From NCBI RefSeq assembly GCF_004359215.1, contig NC_090617.1:4998441-5062440 (forward strand): a stretch of DNA of 64,000 bases. The letters are read 5' to 3'. Below are positions 56,297 to 64,000 of the stretch, in pieces; position 1 is the first letter of the stretch, and each line of letters starts with the position of its first letter. This DNA comes from Bremia lactucae. Lineage: Eukaryota > Oomycota > Peronosporomycetes > Peronosporales > Peronosporaceae. The position numbers and the translations under genes were made by a program. The notes under the pieces are model-generated. The model searched no databases, was not told the DNA's origin, and was given only the letters and a program-made list of their open reading frames with translations.

Positions 56297-56713
56297 GACT
56301 TGTACTATTTCAGTACAAGTCCACTCCGCACTGCTTCAGTGCGAGTGGTGCCTCACGTCACTTCACGTACACTTATACGTGCAGAGGAAGACCTTCTTTA
56401 ATACACTTGGTTTAAGAGGGTTAAAAAACTGTATTTAATATAATTAAGTTGTTCTGTTTCTATCTATCTAATACTAACTTAATTATAAACGAATACAAGA
56501 CATGTATAATGACTTATCTGTCTCACTCTTTGCACGCGTCCAGCGCTGACTGGATTGTGGAGCAAGAAGATATAATGGCCTATATCTACCAACAAATAAG
56601 CTTTCCGAATATTACTACGAAAGTAAAATTCTCCAAATATTATCTACCTTTTCGATAATATATTAATTAACAACCTTTAAGTGTTAATTCATGTAACGAT
56701 AGACCCCGTTACA
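56297..56713 (-). repeat. LTR (A2), minus orientation, truncated
   Basis: Reads from GACTTGTACTATTTCAG to ACCCCGTTACA; the last about 20 bases of the sense 3' end are missing. The CCAGCGCTGACTGGA and AAGCTTTCCG blocks place it with 49956-50400. Confidence 0.75.
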
Positions 56714-56834
56714 GATGAGCTTTCCGAATATTACTACGTAAAGTAATATACTCCAAATGTTACCTACCTTTTAGCTAATAAATTAACTAACAACCTCTAA
56801 GTGTTAATTTCATGTAACGATACACCCCTTTTCA
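56714..56834 (-). repeat. Partial LTR (A2), direct duplicate of the preceding LTR end
   Basis: About 120 bp repeating the sense 5' part of the LTR at 56609-56713 (GAGCTTTCCGAATATTACTA to CGATACACCCC), with several substitutions. Confidence 0.7.
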
Positions 56835-56859
56835 GCATCAATTTCTATTTACTAATTTA

Positions 56860-57085
56860 GGAGATTTGGGTCAGCTACCACCATGTGACATATGCAGTGA
56901 TGCAAGAAGTCGGACCTGCCTGCTACTCAGTGCACACAAGCTTTTCGAAAGACCTTATGACCTCCTTTAAATCTGACGATTCGAGGCTCAATTCGTTAGC
57001 TTACATTGTTTAGCTCCACAACATCCCACGATCTCTTTCACTCGACATTAAATGAATAATCATTAAAAAGGGTCAGCGAGTCTTC
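56860..57085 (+). pseudogene. Fragment of a C2-family protein gene
   Basis: The plus strand reads VGPACYSVHTSFSKDLMTSF and, further on, SRLNSLAYIV, a stop, LHNIPRSL. This aligns with YGPVRYSVHSSIAAGLM and LAYHIQLHNIPLFL of the gene that starts at 57385. Only the start of the second domain survives, with two stops. It lies between LTR debris and the next family member. Confidence 0.75.
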
Positions 57086-57384
57086 TCGCCGAAACATTTG
57101 AAGTCGCCATTTTTCATTGAGGATGTTTGAAAGAAATGTCATGCGGCTTGGGCTGTAGTTCTTTCTTAATAAAAAATAGATGCCATTTTTCTGTTAAATG
57201 AATCTAAAAGTAACAGATTAAATATTGAAAATGGTATCGCAGCTAGAAATAACATTAAAAAAGGTCTGGAAGGATTTGTTAAAACCGGCTAGCGATTATG
57301 CGTCGACGCTGCAAGTGGTCAAAATTAGACACTGAACTCTATGCTTTTATCTGAATTATGCAAAACGTTTAGGACTTCTTCACA

Positions 57385-58805
57385 ATGGGCCAAGGTCCTT
57401 CTATCGCGAGGGGTAACTCCAACGCCTCGAGGCTTTTAGCACCCACCTTATTTCCGTTGCCTTCCGATGAATCGTATATGCCTGAGAACACCTACCTCGA
57501 TGTCGAACTTGAAATCGTGTCTGCCAAAGTGTGAAAAATATTTTTGTTGACACAATGGCCATTATGCTCTAACGTCCTCGTTCTTTACAGAACATCATTG
57601 CTGGCGATTATTTAGGTGTCACAGCTCTTTTGAACGGCCAATTAAGCTCTAGCGATGCCTACGTCGTAATAGAAGCGGACGGTCGACGAGTGGCATGGAC
57701 CTTTCCCGTCTTCTCTACGTTAGAGCCCGTCTGGAACGAGAAGTTTTTCTTTCGAAATGTCCGACTCGACTCGCTTTGCAAACTCTTTCTATACGATAAA
57801 GATGTAAATGCTGACGACGAATTAGGAGTAACTCAATTTACGACAATAATACGGATGGTGCTGAATCGACGTTTGAGCTAAATATCTCGTTTCATGGCAG
57901 AAATGCCGGCACAATTGTGGTCAGAGTCAAGTCTTTTCCTGTGGAACCACTAAGTTATATACGCTTGTACGAGTACGGGCCTGTTCGCTATTCTGTACAT
58001 TCCAGTATAGCTGCCGGGCTAATGACCATGTCGACATCCAACAATGCAAAAATTGAGTCGCTGGCGTACCATATCCAGCTGCATAATATTCCGCTCTTCT
58101 TGGCCAAAAATTACGAGTGGAATAAAGATTACCCAACAATTCAACGGATTTTTTCGTCTGACTATCCAGAGTCCTTTGTGCTACGCCAGGCCATTATGAC
58201 TCAACACGCTGTTATTTACACGCATGGCCCAAATAAGTCAAAGTACGGTGCAATTTCAGCCCCAGCAGATTTTTTCGAGCTCATTCATCATGGTCGCAGA
58301 CAAGGCAACCCAGTGCTGTTCACATATGTCATTACCCAAAATGGCTGGTACTTTTCCGAAACTGGTGCTACCTTTTTCAAAGATATGCTTTCCAAGCACA
58401 TGCTTCACTCTGGCGCTGCTTTTTCGGTCCTGTAAGTTGATTTTTGTAAAATATCGGTTTTAAGCTTATTTTCATAGCTTGTTTTTGATAGATACGCTGG
58501 CGAATTCCGAGTTGATGATCATTTGTTCGGTGAGCCAAAGCTCGTCATTGATAACGATAGTGGCACGTACGCACCGCCTAAGGAGGACTTGCCGCGGCTT
58601 GTGGCGCTGATGGAAAATAATTTTCCTGGGATGGCTGTTGAGGCAGTGGATCGCGAAAATCAGGAATCCCAGAGAATTCGCAAAGAGATTCTGGAAGTGT
58701 AAGTACGAAGTCTTATCGAGCTTCTACCATTTTAACGCTAACAACAATTGCTTGCCATACAGTGGGAGCAAGAAATCCTCGTCCTTTTTATCGCGACTTC
58801 CGTGA
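57385..58805 (+). CDS. C2-domain protein, myristoylation-type N-terminus, one frameshift
   Basis: Proposed exons: 57385-57528, 57591-58431, 58492-58698 and probably 58763-58805. Introns are 62, 60 and 64 nt with GT..AG borders; if the last is not spliced, the frame stops at 58702. N-terminus MGQGPS fits N-myristoylation (Gly2, Ser6). Residues about 38-150 form a C2 domain (YLDVELEIVSAK, SSSDAYVVIEADG, VWNEKFFFRNV, DKDVNADDELG with Ca-binding-type acidic residues). A conserved second domain follows (LAYHIQLHNIPLFL, GWYFSETGATFFKDML, IDNDSGTYAPP). At about 57844 one base appears to be missing compared with the paralogue, shifting the frame; it may be a mutation or a sequencing error. Role inferred: calcium/phospholipid-dependent membrane association. 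Confidence 0.7.
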
Positions 58806-60477
58806 GCGATTCGAGCACTAGTTTTGTCGCGTTTTACATCCGGTCCTCTCTAGATTCAAACCAGCGCTGTAAATTTATTATTCTTATAGTTCCTACCACA
58901 ACAAGCTTTTGCGTTGAGCTAAGATTAAATTTCATTGAAATAGAAGGCGCAATTATTTATGTTCTGACATCTTCAAAGCATTCCCTGTGACAAAAAAAGC
59001 ATTTGGATGACGCTATCTGCTGTGAAACGTCGCATAAACTCGCGGGTTTCAGATGGTGCATTAAACGTCAATGGTTCACGCTCGAATGACTTCTTGCTGC
59101 TTCCTGTTGTAAGAGAGCTATGATTATTAAATCGCCAATATATGCATACAGCAACCAAAAGCTGCTTAGCAACGGCAAGGAAAGTTACGAAACAAGTAAA
59201 ATTGTCGTGCATTTAGTTAGAAAAATACTCTTCACCAAGTGATAGTAAGGTAAAAGAATATTTAATTTAAAGCATGCTAGAAACAGAGACACTCTAGATC
59301 GACCGTTGCTTTTAGACGCAAACCATAGAAAATTTCCTACACACAGCTAATCTTCCATTCCCATGCGCTCAAAATTTCCAGCTTTTTATTTGAGCTCGGC
59401 AGCGTGACGATCGACATTGCGAAAAGTTGTCTTTAGTAGCACCTTAAGCTATAGGAGTTGCTTATTTATTAACGTACGTTCCATTATAATTGTCAAGGAC
59501 AAGCCATTAGCGATTAGCTTCTTTCTAGCGTTAGATTCGCCTGCAGACTTGAAACTGAACTGTGCGTTAGGACGAAAAGTCAGTCGGTCCTTTCATGTCG
59601 TCATAGGCATTGTCAATGTCGTGCCTGTAAGCCCCACATCATTTTTAGTGCCAGCGACCTTTCGGTGTGGTCGGGCAAGACAATCGGTACAAAGGCTTGA
59701 AGGCTGTGATTTCACAATTCGAATAGCCAACTCGTCGTGAATTGCACGCGGCAAGATAAAGACTCGGCTTATTGCTGTAGCTAGCCTTCGCCAATAGCAG
59801 GCGTCGCGTGCGACTTGAGCTACACTAAAGTAGTACTAGCCGGCCGATCCTCGAGGGAAACCGGTAGCTCAAATGGTGTCTCTACGCCGTTGACTTAGTT
59901 GTGTGTGGCGTCAGCTGCAAATCTTTATTACGCAGGTGTGACATTTGTAAATAAAACTATTACGTTCCGGACAGATTTTCGTGTGAGAAAGTTAGGCAAT
60001 CTAATGGTCAGCTACCTCAATGCATCACTTGCTGCAAAGAAATGGTAATATTTTTGGCGTAGATTGTGACACACGAGCTCGTAGCAAAGGGCAAAGAAAT
60101 GGTAATATTTTGGCCTAGATTGTGACACACGAGCTCGTATCAAAGGGCAATGAAGCGGCGGAGGCAGCTTGACCGATTGCTGCAGAGCGATGGATTAGAC
60201 CGAACTCGTGAGTTTAACGAATGAGTGGATTTACAAGATTTGCCGCAGATAGAAACATAGTTTGAGTGTTCAGTTGTAGCGTAAACAAGTTTGAAACTGG
60301 CTTAATGGCATCGGTCGAAATAATTTTATAAAAAAGAGATGTAAAGCATAAGGTCCAGATATTGATTACGACAATACCCCCGAAGCTGAAAATCTTTAGT
60401 TCAACTATAAATCAGGCATTTGCGAATTTCCTGCAGCCGCGCCCTCACCATTCTCTTACTTGCACAGAAAGATCACA
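58806..60477. other. Intergenic, no recognised gene; one tandem duplication
   Basis: Between the two C2 genes. Only short frames without motifs. A 57-bp direct tandem duplication lies at 60036-60148. Confidence 0.5.
60036..60148. repeat. 57-bp tandem duplication
   Basis: AAAGAAATGGTAATATTTTT... (60036-60092) is followed by a near-identical copy (60093-60148) that differs by one deleted T and two substitutions. Confidence 0.9.
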
Positions 60478-61611
60478 ATGGGCAACTCGTCGTCTACCTC
60501 TTCTACGCCAGATAAGACGGTTCTGGACGTCGAGCTCGAGCTCGTGTCTGCCAAGGACATTGCGGCCGGGGATTACTTCGACATGAAAGCCGCCCTTAAA
60601 GGCAAAGTCGCTTCTAGTGATGCATATGCGCTGATTGAGGTGGGCGGCCAGAAGATGGCGTGGACGCGGCCTATTTTAGACACTCGTGAGCCCGTTTGGA
60701 ACGAAAAGTTTTTCTTCAGAAACGTCAAACCCGACACAATATGCAACCTTTACCTCCTGGACGAAGATTTTGACGGCGACGACGCTCTCGGCCAAACGCA
60801 ATTTACAGCAACCAATACCGAAGGATCCGTGACGACGTTTGAGCTGCCAATTGCGCGCAACGGCAATGCAGCTGGAGTCATTCTCGTCAATGTAAAATCC
60901 CACTTTACCGAGCCGTATGGTGATGGCCAGCTGCAGCAGTATGGACCTGTGCACTACTCGGCTCATTTGAGCATCGCCTCTGGCATCTTCACGCAATCCA
61001 TGACGGACGATGATAAACTGCAATCATCGGCCTATCATGTGCAATTGCACAATATCCAGCTCATTCTACCGAATGACCACGAGTGGAACAAAAACTACCC
61101 GACGATTGAAAAGATTTTTTCTTCCGACCATCCAGAATCTCCCGTGCTTCGAAAGGCCGTTGCGGCGGAGCATGAATTGGTCTATTGCCACGCAGCCACG
61201 ACACAGTACGGTCAGCTATACGAGCCGTCGGACTTTTTTAAGCTGGTGAATTACGGTCAGCGACTAGAAAAGCGTGTGCTCTTCACATATGCCATTACAC
61301 CAACGGGATGGTACTTTTCCGAGACAGGCGCGGCCTTTTTAAAGGACATGCTATCAAAGCACATGTTGCACTCGGGCGCTGCCTTTTCGGTGAAGTATGC
61401 AGGTGAATTTCACATTGAACATAACCTTTTTGGTAAGTACAAGCTGGTGATTGACAACAATAGCGGCACCTACGCACCGCCCATGGCCGATCTTCCCAAA
61501 CTGAAGGCAATTTTTGAGGTGAACTTTCCTGGCATCTCAATTGAAGCGAAGGACCGCGATGACGAGGAGGTTAAGAAAGCTCGCCAGGAGATCCTTAATG
61601 CCTGGACTTAA
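60478..61611 (+). CDS. C2-domain protein, myristoylation-type N-terminus, intact and intronless
   Basis: 377 residues from the ATG at 60478. An upstream in-frame ATG (60460) exists, but only 60478 gives MGNSSS, a good N-myristoylation signal (Gly2, Ser6). C2 domain at about residues 16-140: LDVELELVSAKDIAAGDYFD, SSDAYALIEVGG, EPVWNEKFFFRNV, LDEDFDGDDALGQTQF (acidic calcium loop). The second domain (about 145-377) has YGPVHYSAHLSIASG, SAYHVQLHNIQLIL, GWYFSETGAAFLKDML and VIDNNSGTYAPP, and ends EVKKARQEILNAWT. It shares this layout with the gene at 57385 but lacks its introns. Predicted role: calcium-responsive membrane binding; no enzyme motif is seen. Confidence 0.85.
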   Translation: MGNSSSTSSTPDKTVLDVELELVSAKDIAAGDYFDMKAALKGKVASSDAYALIEVGGQKMAWTRPILDTREPVWNEKFFFRNVKPDTICNLYLLDEDFDGDDALGQTQFTATNTEGSVTTFELPIARNGNAAGVILVNVKSHFTEPYGDGQLQQYGPVHYSAHLSIASGIFTQSMTDDDKLQSSAYHVQLHNIQLILPNDHEWNKNYPTIEKIFSSDHPESPVLRKAVAAEHELVYCHAATTQYGQLYEPSDFFKLVNYGQRLEKRVLFTYAITPTGWYFSETGAAFLKDMLSKHMLHSGAAFSVKYAGEFHIEHNLFGKYKLVIDNNSGTYAPPMADLPKLKAIFEVNFPGISIEAKDRDDEEVKKARQEILNAWT

Positions 61612-61824
61612 GAAATTGTAGCCACGACAATGCGGTCGGTACCTATGCCATATTAAAGTAGTTAGGTTATAATTTTGTGAATTTGTTTAAGTGCAGGTGT
61701 CCCTCGGATAACTTATAGCCATTGAAGGGTGAAACATATTTTATCTGAGGTTATAAGTAGCGTAAGAAATATTAATATCTACTGAACCTCACTTTGCTGA
61801 CTGTTCTATACGGTTTTATACCGA

Positions 61825-62150
61825 CCTTAGTGGCCGAGTGGTTAAGCACTGGAACTGGGACCGGGAGGACGTGGATCGATACCCGCAGAGGGCGGTACGA
61901 TGACACATCGCCGGAGATAGGCTAAGCACTGGAACTGGGACCGGGAGGACGTGGATCGATACCCGCAGAGGGCGGTACGATGACACATCGCCGGAGATAG
62001 GCTAAAAAGCAGACGAGCAACCATCCAATGGATGACCGCCCTGCCAACCTGCACCGAAGGTGTGTGATAGTTGGGTGGGAGGAGGCCCTGTAGCCGAAAT
62101 TCCCCGTAGTGCAATGAGGGTGCGGGGTTCCATTAAGAGAACTTCGTCAG
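61825..62150 (+). repeat. tRNA-derived SINE with duplicated 80-bp segment
   Basis: TGGCCGAGTGGTTAAG at 61831-61846 is an RNA polymerase III A box (as in serine-type tRNAs) and GGATCGATACCC at 61873-61884 resembles the B box. The 80 bp 61843-61922 are repeated in direct tandem at 61923-62002, giving two B boxes. An unrelated tail continues to about 62150. It cannot fold as a normal tRNA, so this is a SINE rather than a tRNA gene. Confidence 0.65.
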
Positions 62151-62239
62151 AATTGATTCTCTATACAATTTTACCCCTCCTGCTTCCGCATACAGTACCA
62201 GCTCCATGTCCCAAACACGCCTCACCAATGAGCAAAGAC

Positions 62240-63345
62240 TTCAAGACTGCAGGCACAAATCACAGAACCACAAATGAGCGCCAGTGTGCGCTTGCATCTT
62301 GGGCTACAGCCCTAGTAAGAACATTGCGCAGGCTGGTATCGGTGGCATCTTAAAGAAGCGGAAGGAGCTGGAAGTATTGACAGAGACTGACCTCGCTGCC
62401 GAGCGCCCTCGTGTCGCACACCATCTTCAGCTCGAAGAACCCTTGGCAACTTGGGGCTGCAGTGCCAGGCGAAAAACGTTGCGCTCACGGGAAAAATCAT
62501 CAAGGTTAAGACTAGGTGCTTTGCTGACCGCCTGGGGTTGGCTGAGGATGCGGACAAGTTTTTTAAAGGATCGCTCAGAGATTCCAGCAGCAAAACAAAC
62601 TTCGTTGCATCCGAATTCATGGTGAAAGTGGCTCCACAGATCAGGAAGCCATTCAAGCTGCACTGCCTGAACTCAAGGCAAGCATAGCTCGATATGAGCT
62701 CAAAAGGTGACATGAGGGCAATTTGTATTCCATGTGATATTGCAAGTGTACCTGGAATTCAGTTTAACCAAGCCTTGCCAGGGAAAGGGCAGGAAGATTA
62801 TTCTCTTGCTAGATAATGCTCTTTCTCACAGAATGGAAGAACTGGAGCTTGGGATATCAAGGTCGCTTTCCTTCCACCAAACTGCATATCAAAAATTCAG
62901 CCCATGCATGCTTGCCTCATTTCAGCGCCATTACAGGCGCTTTTACCTTCAGAATGCCGTGGACTGTGATGAGCGAGGGGAAGCCAACATCTACAAGGTT
63001 GTGCAGCTAATAGCCATGCGGTGGTGTATGGGAGCATGAAGAGGATAATTCAGTTACCACAAAGGTAAACTGCTTTAGGCATACGGGCCCCTTTGCATCA
63101 GCACCGCAGTTGCAGATGGTGAACACGGAGAAGCAGGGAATTGAGCTAAAGCTGCATGTAGCCTTAGAGAGGCTACCACTTGAAAAAATCCTATGGCAAT
63201 TAAGTATTTATTGAATCCAAATGAGGAGAAGATGGCGCACGAGGAGCTGGATGGTAAGGAAATCATTGCAATGATTCAGCAGGCAGTAGAGGAGGAGGAG
63301 GGGAATCAGGAACCAGAGCTGTGGAGGAATTTCAGGTCAGCAAGC
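62240..63345 (+). pseudogene. Tigger/pogo-like DDE_1 transposase pseudogene
   Basis: In order, over several frames: SKNIAQAGIGGILKKRKELE (psq-type HTH), VALTGKIIKVKTRCFADRLG (CENP-B-type HTH), GRKIILLLDNALSHR (second catalytic Asp), then decayed SKIQPM-type sequence and RHYRRFYLQNAVD, ANIYKVVQLIAMRW, and a tail with EEKMAHEELDGKEIIAMI. The segment bearing the first catalytic Asp is not readable. The order is that of Tigger transposases. Frameshifts make it inactive. Confidence 0.75.
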
Positions 63346-63671
63346 ATGAAAAGCTAAACTCCTTAGCTAGAACTGCCACACTTCTTAATCTTTCAATATC
63401 CTTTTGATAGGGTCTTCCATAGGCGCATCCAGGACCTTCAAATTCCACACGTATAGCGCCCAATACGCAACTCACCTTGGTTCCTGGCCGCAGTAGCTTA
63501 GTAATGTGTTAAGAACTAATTTTTTTCAATCGGAAAACTTATATTTTCTCGTAATCTTATTAGTTATTAGTTATAAGTTAGACACGATAGAACGGTAATG
63601 GTGGAGCCAATACCCTACAAGTTACATGAGGTTATAATTTATGAGGGGATAAGTTATCCGAGGGACACCGG

Positions 63672-64000
63672 TAATGAGAATTAATGCAAGAGAGAAGATG
63701 CAACACATATCCTACTGTCAAAAGTGTGATTAAATTCTCTCGTGCGAAAATTTATTAGTGGACGTCTGTAAATCTGGCACATTGCAGTGGCCTTTGTTGC
63801 CCTCGCTAGATGCAAAAACTTTGTCAATATTTGAAGCCGCCAGTAAAGGTGAAACAGTTGCTGCAAATAAGAATTTGACATTTATTTCATAAGACAAAAT
63901 CTTTTGTTGTATTAAATATTGCTTTGAATTGAAAAACAAATAATCCTAGGCGCTTCGTAATTCAAGCAAGAATTGAGCTTTACCAATAGTGTACTTTCAT
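63672..64000. other. No recognised gene
   Basis: Sequence beyond the Tigger element; short minus-strand frames (63681-63939) have no motif I recognise. Confidence 0.5.

Larger units (their letters stand above)
61694..63671 (+). mobile_element. Tigger/pogo-like DNA transposon with terminal inverted repeats
   Basis: GGTGTCCCTCGGATAACTTA at 61696-61715 is repeated in perfect inverted orientation at 63650-63669, preceded by CA and followed by GG so that the ends read C(A/C)GGTGTCCC. The right end abuts TA, the usual target; the left has TG, perhaps mutated. Inside are a tRNA-derived SINE and a broken DDE_1 transposase. Length about 1.98 kb. Confidence 0.85.

Noticed and set aside
61831..61910. 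Possible tRNA-Ser gene.
   Set aside because: A and B boxes are present but no cloverleaf with anticodon and acceptor stem can be formed, and the segment is duplicated; a SINE explains it better.
1..64000. CRISPR arrays, rRNA, bacterial operons, RXLR or CRN effector genes.
   Set aside because: No regularly spaced repeats, no rRNA-like block, eukaryotic introns and transposons throughout, and no frame with a signal peptide followed by an RXLR or LFLAK motif was found.

Overview
This window looks like a repeat-rich stretch of an oomycete genome, most probably a Peronosporales species (downy mildew or Phytophthora type). The case rests on four things. Genes are compact with very short introns (about 60-75 nt). 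A textbook oomycete initiator motif (CTCATTCCTCAATTT) sits 20 nt upstream of a secreted LPMO-like gene. The host genes are of kinds common in oomycetes: an LPMO-like protein, a C69-type peptidase with a C-terminal membrane anchor, and N-myristoylation-type C2 proteins. Several Ty3/gypsy lineages are mixed with MULE, pogo/Tigger, LINE and SINE sequence. The species is inference; no rRNA or other marker gene is present.

Layout. 1-11.1 kb: degenerate minus-strand gypsy element 1, a rearranged pogo-like transposon, a second gypsy lineage on the plus strand, and an LTR remnant. 11.2-13.7 kb: a MULE with about 95-bp terminal inverted repeats, a broken transposase and a solo LTR with a 5-bp target duplication. 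13.9-24.3 kb: two near-identical 5.2-kb units, each with an LPMO-like gene and a C69 peptidase gene, separated by a single N. 25.0-26.5 kb: a minus-strand SMYD5-like SET/MYND gene for which I propose three exons. 26.7-41.6 kb: a LINE fragment, solo LTRs, gypsy fragments in both orientations, a pentanucleotide repeat and one assembly gap. 41.6-56.1 kb: a nested LTR-retrotransposon complex inserted in an older LTR, with a second gap. 56.9-61.6 kb: a small plus-strand cluster of C2 proteins (one fragment, one frameshifted gene, one intact gene). 61.7-63.7 kb: a Tigger-like transposon with terminal inverted repeats and a tRNA-derived SINE inside.

About seven non-identical host genes are visible, including the frameshifted C2 gene and counting the duplicated pair as four. 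Everything else that can be read is transposon sequence, nearly all of it broken by stops, frameshifts, deletions and inversions. The LPMO and C69 proteins both carry signal peptides whose predicted cleavage exposes the catalytic residue at the mature N-terminus (His for the copper site, Cys for the Ntn-hydrolase nucleophile), so they form a secreted or surface pair. The C2 proteins are predicted membrane-associated. No CRISPR array, rRNA or intact tRNA gene was seen.
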